Source of the DNA: Monodelphis domestica
Taxonomy: Eukaryota > Chordata > Mammalia > Didelphimorphia > Didelphidae
Assembly: GCF_027887165.1 (NCBI RefSeq)
Contig: NC_077232.1
Location: 12,850,255-12,914,254, forward strand
Direction: 5' to 3'
DNA: 64,000 nucleotides
In this document: positions 23,301-33,206 of the stretch, piece by piece
How the letters are laid out: every line of letters starts with the position of its first letter
Position numbering within the stretch: the stretch's first letter is position 1
Program-made: the position numbers and the translations under genes
The notes under the pieces: generated by a model
What the model was told of the DNA's origin: nothing
The model's database searches: none
The model's input: the letters and a program-made list of their open reading frames with translations, nothing else

Positions 23301-24646
23301 GCTACACTTTCTAGTAGTTTGTCAGTCTGGCCCAGAATCTAGCCTGGACCTAACTCTACAGAAGTAATCTAGCCACAGAGTTTCTGTTTTGGAAGGAGCC
23401 TGCCAAGGAGACATTGGAAATAGAGAGAAAAGATCTCAGTCAGCTGGTCTCTGGCTGGCCCTGATGACTTCTATCCTGTAGCTGCTGTCCCGTGGACAGT
23501 TCCATGGTGCTGAACGAGGAAACTGTCTAGGCAGATTTTAGCCTGATGGAAGCAAAGACTTCCTTATTGTTAGAGGAAAAGTGAAAGAGACTGTGTAACA
23601 AGGGCCCAAAGAGTATCTCTTGCCTTGGGGTTTATTAGGCTTGCCAGGAAGCGAGCCCTATTTTCATGGGCACCAACTCTCCAAAGTGAGTTTATAGGGT
23701 GTTTATTTTATGTGCTTAAAACACAAAGGAGAGAGCAGGCTTCAAGTAAAAAGGGATTGAGAAGGGATACTATAAGAGCTGATTAATTAGATCAGATATA
23801 CAAGACCTAAGTGATCAAGCTGGTTTCTGGAATTAAGGCACCTTTGCAGTTTTCCAGAACAGATGGTATCACAACAAGGTGTTATTGTGGAGGGTCCATG
23901 GGGAGAGGAGTGTGGTAAGGATGGCCTCTGATTGGTGAGCTTTATTTATTTAAAATAAAATGGAGGGAGTTGTGTTAAGCTTGTAATCCACTGCTGCCTC
24001 AGGATACAGGAAATTACTTTCTCTCACTGGGGTAGTTTAAGTGTCTTAAAGACATATTATTGGGAGTGCTATAGAGAGATTTCTCCTCCAGATCTGGGTC
24101 CCACCAAGTGACCTAGATTCCACTAGATGATTTGCCTCTTTCAATTTTGAGATTCTGGTATCTTGCTATTCCTTTGCTTGGTGGTTGGTAGAATAGTCAC
24201 ACCATCAGGCATGTCCCCTTAGGCACCCCACATTGATTTAGCTTCTATCATAGCAATTTTGTGCTACTTACTCTTAAGTTCCTAGTTGAGCTGTGCATCA
24301 GTAGGTCAGATACCACTGACCTCTGTGCCTCTGTTCTGCATCCTCTAGATGTCTAGATTATCTAGAGTCTAGGTTAACAACAGTGTGTATTCATTGGTAC
24401 TAAAAAAGAAAACCAGCTTACCCCAAAGACTTTGCCTTTATTCCAGACATTTGGTTCACTATGCCCATTCCCATTTGGTATGACCATTTGGGATTGGTAA
24501 CCAGGGTTCAGATGAACTTGAGATTGGTTATTAGGATATGGAGGGATAGTTTGGTTATTAGGGTATGGAGGCACAGAAGATACCATAGAAGAGCCAGTAC
24601 TGGGAGGCATCAGGAACACGGCTTTCCTTTCCTGGTTTGATGTCAT
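8292..24646 (-). CDS. MS4A8: MS4A8-like four-pass membrane protein, complete, six coding exons
   Basis: The coding exons on the minus strand are 24646-24422, 20386-20264, 18484-18425, 15860-15723, 8665-8552 and 8399-8292. All have GT donors and AG acceptors and all junctions are phase 0, giving 255 residues (human MS4A8 is about 250, from memory). The N-tail (1-75) is cytoplasmic and proline/asparagine rich, with a PPYPNNQ motif, QVHLNPG and KVFG leading into AIQILIGLLHIG. Spans are roughly residues 76-97, 105-128, 139-165 and 184-208, with a 47-residue C-tail. Family hallmarks are GGYPYWGG, FIISGTFSV, GSLGSNIVSA and the GCQ just after span 4. PLYPNSQPQVHLVPG in human MS4A8, as remembered, matches the N-tail closely. 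MS4A proteins are small membrane proteins linked to signalling, trafficking and, in mouse necklace olfactory neurons, chemosensing; the substrate of this one is unknown. An acceptor just 5' of the start codon implies an upstream untranslated exon. A one-to-one orthologue call needs a tree. Confidence 0.9.
8552..8665 (-). CDS. MS4A8: MS4A8-like, coding exon 5 (span 4)
   Basis: The exon encodes 38 residues, ASGVGISAVLFLF through GCQVVSSRTNQ, between a CTTTCAG acceptor and a GTGAGT donor. It holds the fourth membrane span and the conserved post-membrane GCQ. Confidence 0.9.
8795..8975 (-). mobile_element. tRNA-derived SINE
   Basis: The antisense tail (TATCAATTCTAAGACAGAAG), the AGGGTCACACAGCTAGGAAG segment and the antisense head (CCTGAGCCACCTAGAGGCCC) are present. 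It lies in intron 4 of the MS4A8-like gene. Confidence 0.75.
9005..9185 (+). mobile_element. MIR-like CORE-SINE
   Basis: The order GGCATAGTGGGTAGTG, then AGTCAGGGAGCATC, then GAGGATCAAATGAAGTAA and GTACAGTGCTGGGCACAGTG matches a MIR-type element. Confidence 0.55.
9235..9810 (+). mobile_element. L1 3'-end fragment
   Basis: It starts in the last part of L1 ORF2 (GGGGAATGGTTGCACAAATTG, then GAACTGGAGGGATTCCATGT) and runs through the 3' untranslated region to AATAAAATTTTTCAAATCAT and an A-rich end. It is inserted in intron 4 in the orientation opposite to the gene. Confidence 0.85.
10340..10580 (+). mobile_element. MIR-like CORE-SINE
   Basis: The element shows GACCTGAGTTCAAATCCT, then TAGCTGTGTGATCTTGG, then TTGTTGTGAAGATGAAATGA, in that order. 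Confidence 0.65.
10971..14146 (-). mobile_element. Endogenous retrovirus fossil, class I-like, internally deleted
   Basis: On the minus strand this reads LTR-like sequence (about 14146-13375, with an AATAAA signal near 13440), a leader, gag (about 12790-11390, including a CCHC zinc knuckle near 11700-11745 and a basic, glycine/asparagine-rich segment), then a retroviral protease remnant near 11050-11130. A 58-60 base direct repeat marks the two ends (14089-14146 and 10971-11030). Reverse transcriptase, RNase H, integrase and env are absent. The gag frame is broken several times, so the element is an old, non-functional relic. It lies in intron 4 of the MS4A8-like gene in the same orientation as the gene. 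Confidence 0.75.
14147..15716. other. Intron 4 stretch without a recognised element
   Basis: I see unique-looking intron sequence with short low-complexity patches (a G run near 15070 and GA/CT runs near 15470-15505). There is no exon with splice sites matching the family. Confidence 0.5.
15723..15860 (-). CDS. MS4A8: MS4A8-like, coding exon 4 (span 3 and second loop)
   Basis: The exon encodes 46 residues, from TKGSLGSNIVSAIISAVG to GLIYYPGV. The acceptor is a T-rich tract ending CAG and the donor is GTGAGT. It holds span 3 and the tyrosine-rich extracellular loop 2. Confidence 0.9.
15861..17245. other. Intron 3 stretch, mostly unclassified
   Basis: A short run of AGAT repeats occurs near 16683-16705. 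No other recognisable element or exon was found. Confidence 0.5.
17500..17725. repeat. Degenerate GT/GGGT-rich repeat
   Basis: Imperfect repeats built from GGGTRTGTGC-like, CATATGGG-like and TGTGTGTG words run through this stretch of intron 3. Confidence 0.45.
17772..17968 (-). mobile_element. tRNA-derived SINE
   Basis: The antisense tail (CCTTTCATCTTAGACTCAAT), the AGTGACTTTCCCAGGGTCAC segment and the antisense head (CCACTGGCCACCTAATGGG) are clear. Confidence 0.8.
18425..18484 (-). CDS. MS4A8: MS4A8-like, coding exon 3 (span 2)
   Basis: This 60-base exon encodes 20 residues, FIISGTFSVLAQKPPITSCK, between a GAACCAG acceptor and a GTAAGT donor. FIISG(S/T)xSV is one of the strongest MS4A family signatures. 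Confidence 0.92.
18955..19120 (+). mobile_element. MIR-like CORE-SINE
   Basis: The order GGAGTCAGAGGACCTCAGTT, then CCTCACTCAGTCTCAGTTTC supports a degraded MIR-type element in intron 2. Confidence 0.5.
19240..19560. repeat. Purine-rich low-complexity stretch with an L2-like piece
   Basis: GAGA-rich runs lie at both ends (19240-19270 and 19440-19560) around an L2/MIR-like antisense piece near 19330-19420. Confidence 0.5.
19580..19985 (+). mobile_element. L1 3'-end fragment
   Basis: This is the counterpart of the L1 fragment at 1-420. It shares the TGATGCAAAGTGAAGTGAGA motif and the CACTTTATTTCCTTCATGAG stretch. Confidence 0.7.
20264..20386 (-). CDS. MS4A8: MS4A8-like, coding exon 2 (span 1 to start of span 2)
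   Basis: The exon encodes 41 residues, AIQILIGLLHIGFGSVL through GGYPYWGGIS, between a CCCCTACAG acceptor and a GTAAGT donor. The upstream exon ends in KVFG, which gives the family join (K)V(L/F)G-AIQI. Confidence 0.92.
20570..20755 (-). mobile_element. tRNA-derived SINE
   Basis: This is an intact antisense SINE with AAGTGACTTTCCCAGGGTCA and CAGCAAGTGTCTGAGGCCAG. Its copy A equivalent is split by a solo LTR. Confidence 0.78.
21670..21860 (+). mobile_element. tRNA-derived SINE
   Basis: It runs from GGAGCAGCTAGGTAG to a CAATTCTAAGAAGATAAG tail and is shared with copy A (3400-3590). Confidence 0.75.
22131..22830. other. Intron 1 stretch with an ancient repeat
   Basis: Words such as AATCTGGATTTGATCCTGGAG, GAAACCACTGATGTTTATTG and TGACATGACCAGA resemble an old dispersed mammalian repeat, but I cannot name the family. 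A SINE remnant is possible near 22480-22580. Confidence 0.35.
22835..23085 (+). mobile_element. MIR-like CORE-SINE
   Basis: GACCTGAGTTCAAATCCTTT, GACTTGTGTGGTCCTGGGG and AAAGTGCTTTGCAAATCTTA occur in MIR order. Confidence 0.6.
23240..24415. other. Intron 1 stretch without a recognised element
   Basis: I see no exon or named repeat here. The sequence is of average composition. Confidence 0.45.
24422..24646 (-). CDS. MS4A8: MS4A8-like, coding exon 1 (N-tail)
   Basis: This exon encodes residues 1-75, starting MTSNQERKAVFLMPP and ending NKGKVFG before GTAAGC. The ATG chosen lies 13 bases inside an exon that follows a good acceptor (TTTCTTGTGTTTTTGTAG, exon start 24659). An in-frame ATG further upstream lies within the intron. 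A nine-residue unit (VPPYPNNQT then IPPYPNNQS) is tandemly repeated at residues 25-42. Confidence 0.88.
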
Positions 24647-24989
24647 TGTTTTTAAACTTCTACAAAAACACAAGAAAGATCATTTTGCTCAGTGAGAAGA
24701 AAATAGATTATTAATTTAAAATTTTTGACCTACATATGCAATTCTAAGATAAATCAATAACTGAAACCTGTTACACAGTTTTACATACATTATGTACTTA
24801 AAATTTGTGACAATACTGGAGGGGGGGTATTCTGTAGGTGTTAATAGTCATGTAAGTGACTGATGAAATCTTTTCTATCTTCCATATATGTTCATGTTGC
24901 ATGCACTAAAATACGAATATGTTTATGTGTTTTTCGGTGCACTTCCTCTTACAACATGTCCTATTTCCTGTCTGTCCTCTTCATATTTA

Positions 24990-27900
24990 CAAATTTTTAA
25001 AGTCTTTGCAGTCCTTATTGTCCTTTCAGCTATATAATCTTTTTTTTCTGCTTCTTTTCCTCCTTCTGCTCAATCTCCTCTCCCTGCTTTTCAACTAGAA
25101 TGGTCTTTGTCTTCTGTTACATGGTTCCCTCATGTACTGTTTGCCAGTTGAAATTCTCAGCTTTCTGCTTCTTCTAAATCATTTTCAGGTATTTCTATCT
25201 CTCTGTCTCCTTATCCTAAGTCTATTTCTGTCTGAATCATTTCCTCATTGTCATTCTGATTACTATTTTCTCTCTGATTTTATCTATTTCTGTGAGCTAT
25301 GCTATTTCTGTGAGTTTTGTCAATTTGTCACCTGTGAACAGTGTACTCAAGAATCTTTCCCAATAACTTTTACTGCTGTAGGGTTCATTAACAGAACTTC
25401 ATAAGGACCCTTCCCTTTCTGTTCTGCAGCAGATGTCCTATGAAAGTTCTTAACAAAAACTGAATCTTCAGATTCTATGTCATGTAAGGAATAGTTTAGT
25501 GGAGCAGTCTATTGAATTACACCCATTTCATGCAGCTCTCTAAGTCTATTTTGCAATGATGTTATGTAATTTGCAAGTTGTGTATCACCCCCCCCCCCCC
25601 CCAACATGGAAACAAAACTTGGTTGACATATTTTAGCTTGTAATGGGACATGGCCATACAACATTTCAAATGGAGAGATGTGCAAATCTTTACTTGGTCT
25701 AGTATGTATATAGAAAAGTGTGAATTTTAGATTTTCTCCATTTTGCTTAGTCCAGCACCCAGGAATGTATACACTCACACCAAACTGGCATGTGCTAGTA
25801 AGTGACAAATCAGAAACAACTGACTGACCCCTGGGCTGTCCTAAGCCAAGCTTAAGCCACCATTGACACATGTGAGACACAGGAAGTGATGTAAAGAACT
25901 GCCTTTATATTTCGCATCCCTTCCTGTGGGGAAGGAGCTTGGCAGATTTGACCCTGGAACTGGAGCCTGGAGGAGCCCCTCAGGGGGCTTCTTTGAGGTG
26001 GTCACATGGTGAGTGATAAGACTGACCCCTCTTTCCCTTGGCTTTCTGGGGAGGCCCCCTTGGTCAAGGTCTCTGAACTTCCTGCCTGGCTCAGCCAGGG
26101 CTGGAGCAGTTAAATTCTCCCCCCCCCTTCTCATTCTTAAATTCTTTCTTCTATTGTAAATAAACCACCATAAAATTCCATTCTGACTTAGGTGTTTCAT
26201 TAGGATTTAGAAATTAAATCCCTGGTGACCAACTAAGTTTATATTCAGGCGTAACCCTAAATTTACCCTTAACAAAAGCACTAATGGAAGGATTTCAGGC
26301 CATTTAAAATGAATCTTTGCACAGACCTTGCCTATCATCATCTTAAGTTCTCTGTTCACTCTTTCTACCTGTCTAGAGCTCTGGTGATGGTAAGGAATAT
26401 GAAACTAGCTTTGATTCCCAAATTTTCATAAACCTGTTTTAAAATGGCTTCTGAAAAATAACTTACCCAGTCTGAGTCCAAAATACTTGGTACTCCAAAC
26501 CTAGAGACTATCTCCTTCAACAGTACTTTAACCACAACACCTGCTGTGTTCTTTTTGCAAGAAATGCTTCTGACCATCATGTCAATCTATCCAAAATCAC
26601 TAGATAGTTTTTGAATCTACCAGCCTTGGGCATGTTGATGAAATCAATTTGTATGCTTTCAAATGGAATATATGCTAATGATCTTTCCCCCAAACCTTTT
26701 TTCTTAAATACATCTTGAGTAAATCTCATACAAATAGCACACTTCCCACAGACTTTATTAGCAACAGATGTATTCTAGGGACCAGCCAAAATCTCCTCAC
26801 TGTATCAATCATAGCTTGGGTCCCAAAGTGTCCTTTCTCATGAATAGAATCACACACATGATAAAAGGACTGCTTTGATAAGCTGGACATCCCTGTGTCT
26901 GAGAACCATATTCCACCAACCTCCTTAGCACCAAATTTCTGTATCCATGTCTGAACTTCAGAATCATTGTAGGCTTTGGTTAAATCTGCTTTTTCAATGA
27001 CTGAGAGATTCAGCACATGGATAGGTCCTTTTCAGGCAGCAAATTTGGCAGTCACATCTGCCTATAATTTCCCCTAGACACTGAGTCCTTCTCATAACTA
27101 TGAGCTCAACAGTGTATTACAGCAATCTCTTTAGGCAGTTATACTGCATCTAACAATTCTGCAATCAGTTTTGCATGGGCTATTTGTTTCCCTTCACTTG
27201 TTTAAAAAAAAAACAACAACACCTGTTCTTCCGGATGTCTGCAGTTGCATGTATTACTGAAAATGCATATCTCAAGTCTGTGTAAATATTTACCCATATG
27301 CCTTTCCCAATAATGCACCCTTGCTTAAGAGCCACCAACTCCATCCCTTGAGCACTGACATTGCTGGGCAATGATCCATACCACAGTGTCCTTGCTTCTG
27401 TCACTATAATTGCACTTGTATCTCACCCCCTTATGCATATAACAGGACCCATCCATAAAAAGCACTAGGTCAGGATTTGCAATTGGAGTATCTTTTAAAT
27501 CCAACCTAGTCTTTTCTACCAAATTTACTAAGCCTACGCAATTATAGAGTGGTTCACCATGCATTGGTAAATCCGGCAATAGTGTTGCAGGATTTATAAC
27601 ACTACAGCATTTCAACCTTATGCTTTCATCATTGCTTAGCAGAATTATCTCATAGTGAGATAATCTTTGATTTGAAAACATTTGGGATTTACATCTGCGA
27701 AGCACCATTTCAATCTGAGGAGCACAATATATACTAAGCTTTGAGCCCAATACTAAATCTGTTGACTTTTGGATCAACAAAGCAGCAACTGCAATTCCCC
27801 TGAGACATGGAACCATCCCTTTAATCACAGAATCTAATTGTGAGTTGTAATATGCTATGGGTCTAAAATTTAGTCCCAAATTTGTGCTAAGACTCCTGAA

Positions 27901-30060
27901 GTTATCCCTTTTGCTTCATGCACAAAGAGATTGAATTCTTTGTCCTAGTCAGGTATACACAAGGCAGGAGCTTTTAAAATTGTTTCTTTAAGTTTTACCA
28001 GAGCTTGCAAATGGTCTGCTTTTAGCCTTTATGGTTCTGTTGCATCATTCCTTGTCAGATCTGTTAGACATTTTGTTATTTCACTATATCCTGGGATCCA
28101 CTGCCTATAGAACCCCGTCATTCCCAGAACAGCTCTCAGCTGCTTCTTTGTTCTAGAAGCATTGAGTTTTTATGTGTCAGCTATTCTTTTCTTAAATATG
28201 CTTCTTGTTCCATTTGTCAACACAAAGCTCAAGTATTCAACTCTGGGAAAACACCACTGCAATTTGGATTTTGAAACTTTATGCTTTCTTTTAAACAATT
28301 CACAAAGCAGTCTTGTACTGTCATGAAGACAAATTTTTCACATTCAGGGAAGCAAGTAAGATATCGTCAGCAAAATGAACCAATGTACTCTCTTTAAACA
28401 CTATGGTCTTTACATCTTGCTTTAAAATTTGGCTAAAGAGGGAAGGATACTCAGAATTCCCTTGTGGAAGATGCCCCTAGCAGTATTGATTTCCTTCCCA
28501 CATAAATGCAAAGATCTTCTGACTATCTTTGTGAATAGGGATGGAAAAATAGTTAGAGCATAAATCCACCACTGTGTAATATTTTGCATTGCTAGGTATA
28601 GATGACAGATTACTAGTGGGGCTTGGGAAGACAAGATGTAATTTTATTAGAAAATCAATTTATAGCTCTTAAATCCTGTATAAATCTCCATGTTGTTTTG
28701 CCTTGATTATCCAATTTTGCTTTTTTATTGGCATAATGGGTATATTATATTCAGAATTTGTTGGCATAATTATTCCCTGCTCCAGGAGAGACTTGATAAT
28801 AGGGCATAACCCCTCTGTGGCTTCCTTACTAAGCTTATACTGGGGAATTCTTGGTGGAGGTCCCTGTTTAGTCCTTACTCTCACTGGGGTTGCTGATTTT
28901 AACAGACCTACATCTGTGGAGTCCTTAGCCCAAACCCCATCTAGAATTTCTTTAGGGATCCCATAGATTGAATTTACTTTCACCTCTCCTACCATTGCAT
29001 CCAGAAATAACAATGGATAGATTTTCAAAGAATCCTTTGAAAGATGTAACATAATTTTTCCAGAAGGATCACACTGAATTATAGCACCTAGTTTGCAAAG
29101 CACATCTCTACCCATAAGATTTTTTGGTCATTCTGAGATAAGCAAAAAAGCATGCTCTACAGACAGGGGACCCAAAGACACAATTTTAGATTGTAATTTT
29201 GGAAGTCTTTGTGGTCTCCCTATTGTTCCCACCATTTCCATAGAGCCAACTACTCTGCTATTCCTGGGAGATGTTTTCAACACAGATTTGCTAGCTCCCA
29301 TATCTACTAACACAGAATAAATCTCATCCCCAAGTTTAATTGCAACATGAGGTTCACTTGTATTTAGAGGTGCAAATGGTTCTATTATTGGTGCTACTGT
29401 CTATTTTCCTTATATTCCACTCATTTTCTATCTCTCTACCCTCAGCATATTCTTTCCATTCCCCAAGAAAGCCCATATCTAACTCACACTGTCCTTCAGC
29501 TGTTGCTAAACACTTGCTCACAGATAGATTCCCTTTATGCTCACTGTTCTCTGTTTCAGTGTCCTTGACTTCTTTTTCTGCTACAGTATTACCCACTAAT
29601 AAATTTTTCCTTGTACACTATTTACTGTTCTTTTGTTAGCACTATTCTCCTTTTCACTATCATTTAGCACTTTTTCTAGTTGCTCACAGGTTTGTGCATT
29701 AATATTTTCTTGCACTGTTAACCAGTTGTCCTTATTTCCATTATTCTTATTTGCTATATCTCTTTTCAATGTTCTATTGTTACTTTCTCCAGTAGTATTT
29801 CCATTTCCTTTATCCCTTCTGGCAAGGCTTTTTATTCCTGCATCCCCTACAATATGGCTTCATAACTGAGCTCATTGTTTTACCCCTCCTGCTGCTATTG
29901 CAGAGTACTCTCACCCTCTTTTGTAAACTTTTATAAATTGTTCCTTTTCCCTCCTTGTAAAAAGCTCCAAAAGCAAAAGTTCAAGGTCTTCAAATAGATT
30001 ATACAGCTGAATTGCCCTTTTAAATTCTTTAACTCATTGGAGAGGCTTGTCAAAAAATGT
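24990..30060 (-). mobile_element. Endogenous retrovirus fossil, class I (gammaretrovirus-like) pro-pol
   Basis: On the minus strand the parts come in retroviral order: a gag-like remnant (about 30060-29600), protease (about 29320-29130), the protease/reverse transcriptase junction (29115-28670), reverse transcriptase (about 28670-27900), RNase H (about 27880-27180), integrase zinc-binding part (about 27020-26720), integrase core (26580-26280 and about 25710-25510) and an integrase C-terminal GPY-type module (about 25500-25320). No env or flanking LTR pair was recognised. It is broken many times (well over ten) and interrupted by a solo LTR at 25719-26274. The number of breaks suggests an old insertion. 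It lies directly upstream of the first MS4A8-like coding exon, in the same orientation. Confidence 0.85.
25719..26274 (+). mobile_element. Solo LTR inserted into the pol fossil
   Basis: The 556-base element begins TGTGAATTTTAG, ends CCCTTAACA and is flanked by the direct repeat AAAG (25715-25718 and 26275-26278). It carries AATAAA near 26158 and shares the GTGAGTGATAAGACTGAC block with the solo LTR at 5513-6423. Pol-derived sequence continues on both sides, so it arrived after the pol element. Confidence 0.8.
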
Positions 30061-30079
30061 AGGCATTCTGATATTCCTG

Positions 30080-30225
30080 TCTTTCACTAGAGGTAGGAAG
30101 TCCTGGGTTCAAATCAGACCTCAGAAACTTCATAGCTGTGTGACCCCTGGGCAAGTCATTTAATCCTTATTGCTTAGCCTTTACTTTATGTAGTATTGAT
30201 TCTGAGATGAAAGGTATGATTGTTT
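30080..30225 (+). mobile_element. tRNA-derived SINE (5' truncated)
   Basis: GGTAGGAAGTCCTGGGTTCA, then CATAGCTGTGTGACCCCTGG, then TTGATTCTGAGATGAAAGG are visible. Confidence 0.7.
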
Positions 30226-30289
30226 TTTTTTAAAGGAATGAAGCCATTTCTTCTCACAAAGAGATTAGTTTCTATTTGGAGAGGCAGCC

Positions 30290-30800
30290 AGGGCATGAAA
30301 ATATATAAAACATAAATCTCAAGTGCATAAATGCTTTTGCATGTTGATTTCTAGATATACAAAGTAATTCAGTATGAGGGGAGGGTCAGGAAACATTTCA
30401 CCCAGACAGATGGTGCTTGAGTTACATCTTCAAGTAAGAGAAGGACTCCATGAGGTGGAGATGAGGATGAAGAACATTCCAGAAATGGGAGAGAGAGAAA
30501 GGAAGTCAGTATGACTATATTACAGCTAAATTACATGGGAGGTGAGTGATGTTCAGTGAAGCTGGAAAGGTAGATTGGACTCAGGTTGTGTAGGACTTTA
30601 AAAGGCAAACAAAGATGCTTATATTTGATTTTAGAGGCAATAGGGAGCTACTGGATGTAGCTGAATAAGGGAGATATCCTTTCAGGTATATCATAGTGGA
30701 AATTTCTTCTGAATATATGTTGGAATGGGTGACATGGAGATCCCTTCCAACTCTTGTATTTAATGCTTCTGAGCCCCTGTTTTATAACCATATCTAACCT
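30290..30800. other. Intergenic stretch with an ancient repeat
   Basis: The phrases GTGTAGGACTTTAAAAGGC and TAGAGGCAATAGGGAGCTAC recall the old repeat also seen near 22200. The family is not identified. No coding signal was seen. Confidence 0.35.
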
Positions 30801-30804
30801 TTTA

Positions 30805-31035
30805 AGGGCAGCTTGGCAGAGCAGTGATTTAGGCACTGGACCTGGAGTCAGGAAGACCTGAGTTCAAATTTGACCTCAGACACTTCCTTATCATGGGACT
30901 CTGGGTAAGTCACTTCACCTTGTTTGCCTTGGTTTCCTCTTCCATAAAATGAGCTGGTGAAGGAAATGGTAAAACACACCACTATCTTTGCCAAGAAAAC
31001 TCCAAATAGGGTCATGAATAATTAATTTTTCAAAG
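30805..31035 (+). mobile_element. CORE-SINE with an AAAATGAGCTGGTGAAGGAA tail
   Basis: It contains GACCTGGAGTCAGGAAGACC, TGAGTTCAAATTTGACCTCA and GCCAAGAAAACTCCAAATAG, the layout of a common marsupial SINE. Confidence 0.7.
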
Positions 31036-31289
31036 CCAAACCAAACATGACTAAAGAAATTTAAATGCAACTTCTGATATCTACACCTATTATTTGTGTG
31101 ACTTTGGGTAAGTATCTGAACATCCTTGGGTTTCAGTTTCCTTTTCTGAGAAACTAGAGCGTTGAACTAGATGACCTTTAAGGTGTTATGACGCAATACA
31201 AATTTCTATATTCCTCAGGTCATAAAAGAAGAGATAACATCATACATGCAAGAAAAAATGTGTGAAGGAAATAATTTGAGAATTGGTAT

Positions 31290-31450
31290 GGTTCCATCTA
31301 CGTTCATTCTCTATCAGCATCTCCTGTGACCATAGATAGCATTTTTCATTGTGAGGCCATTGGGGTTGTCTCGGATCCTTGTATTGTGATGATTTTTTGG
31401 CAGATATGTTATAATGGGTGGAGTGGAATGGGCAGTGAGGTCCCACCCAA
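31290..31450 (-). mobile_element. L1-like antisense fragment
   Basis: ATAGATAGCATTTTTCATTG followed by GTTGTCTCGGATCCTTGTAT matches, loosely, the antisense 3' end of marsupial L1 seen at 36880-37140. Confidence 0.4.
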
Positions 31451-31481
31451 CTCTTCATTTAGCAATTCTGTGACATACTAC

Positions 31482-31945
31482 TGAAAGATCTGGGGACCAA
31501 AGTCCTCCCCTTTCCTCCTTCCCCCAGCACCTGCCCAAACCTGGGACAGAAACTGCCACAAAAGTGAGGCCTGGCAGAACATCAGGATTTCCCTGTCAGA
31601 CCCAGACAAATGACCTCCTGCACCACAGACCACCCTGCCTGGGAAATCCCACCCCCAGAGACCAAGACTCCCCAGCCCCCAGGGCCATCCAGTGAGCTTC
31701 ACACAAGTACCCCAACTTTGTCCAATAGAAACAAAGATCCCTCCTTTCTCCACCCTGGTGGAAGCTCCTCACCCTTTGTAGGGTGCAGCCCCCCCCCCTT
31801 CCCCCTTGCTCTCCCTTCCTCTTACCCCTCACTTCCTTTCCCACAGTAGACCTTTGCTGCATTACTCAACTCTTTCTCGTTTGTCTCTTGTCTCTGGTCA
31901 GATCCCTATCAGTCAGATCTGACAACTCCTTATTGATAAGAACTG
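31482..31945 (+). mobile_element. Possible class I LTR fossil
   Basis: The stretch begins TGAAAGATCTGGGGACCAAA, is C-rich, and continues through TTTGCTGCATTACTCAAC and CTCTTGTCTCTGGTC, which is the texture of a gammaretroviral LTR. I could not fix the right end or a target repeat, so the call is tentative. Confidence 0.4.
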
Positions 31946-32034
31946 TAAGCCAGCAACTGCTACCAAACCATTCCCAGAACTCTATTTACCAAGGCAAAAT
32001 GCAGGGAATGTCCTGGCCCAATTCATTATACATT

Positions 32035-32212
32035 TTTTAAACCCCCTATTGGCTCCAAGGCAGAAGAATAGTAAGGGCTAGGCAATGGGGGTCAAGTGAC
32101 TTGCCCAGGGTCACACAGCTGGGAAGTGTCTGAGGCCAAATTTGAACCCAGGACCTCTTGTCTCTAAGCCTGGCTCTCCATCCACTGATCTACCCAGTTA
32201 CCCCCTCATTAT
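32035..32212 (-). mobile_element. tRNA-derived SINE
   Basis: The antisense SINE has AAGTGACTTGCCCAGGGTCA, CACAGCTGGGAAGTGTCTGA and CCACTGATCTACCCAGTTAC. Confidence 0.85.
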
Positions 32213-32574
32213 ATATTTTTAATGAAATAACAATTGGTTCAGGAATGATTTCCTTTGAGTTCTAACCAAGTCAAAGAGGATGTTTCTTTAAATTAAGGTA
32301 GATCTTGTTAGATTGTTCTTCCTTCTAGTCATTATGGTGCTGAGATCTGAGGTCTGCCTAAAGCTTCATTTTTCTACATCCTTGTCCTAGAAATGCCCTT
32401 TCAGAAAATAAAGCTCTTCCTCTTCCAATTGAAGAAAGATTTCTGAGGTTCTCAAAGATCCCTAACCAAGCCAGGAGAGATGGGGTTGGTTATGCCCAAG
32501 GCCACGAACTGAACCTGAATGGCTGAATCTAGCTGTTCCTCTGGGTCTAGTTTGTGAGAATATTAAACTAGGAA

Positions 32575-32750
32575 ACTAGAATCTTCAAGGTGAGAGTCCA
32601 ATTAGCCCAAACCCCTCATGGTATAGTGGAAGGGACTGAAGCCCAGAGAGAGGAGGTGGTATGGCTAAAGGCACACAGACAGATACAGAATCAGACCTAG
32701 AATCCAGCTGTCTGGCCTCCAGGTCCAGGGACTCTTCAGTCACGATTCAT
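32575..32750 (-). mobile_element. MIR-like CORE-SINE
   Basis: The antisense order GGAAGGGACTGAAGCCCAGA, then CACACAGACAGATACAGAAT, then CTCCAGGTCCAGGGACTCTT is visible. Confidence 0.5.
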
Positions 32751-33206
32751 TTCCTTTTGCATTTGCCTCATTTGCTGCCTTGCTTCCATAAAAGAACTCA
32801 CCAGATCCCAGGCAATGTCCAATAAGTGCCCAAAGGATCTCTCTTTGGTTCCCGTGAGCTCTGATCTACCAGGAAAGATGACGAGGGACCAACTTCGACA
32901 CTATGGCAACCACTATCGCCTTCATTATCTTCTTGATAATTATTATTATCTGGGATTGCGCAAAAAAAGGACAGTTAGATTAAATACTCACTGTGTACTC
33001 CCAGCTGCCAGGTGCTCTCTTTCTCCTCTCACTGACTCTGTGTTTCCCTCACTGCCTGCAGAATGTTTATTGAGACAATAAACTTTCAAAGTCCAAACTG
33101 CTCATAAAAGCACATATATTTCATGAAAATCCAGTCTCTTCCCCTTTCCTTTGTCATCAACAACCTGTCACTTACTGAGACTTTCCCTGCCCATGTCCCC
33201 TTATGC

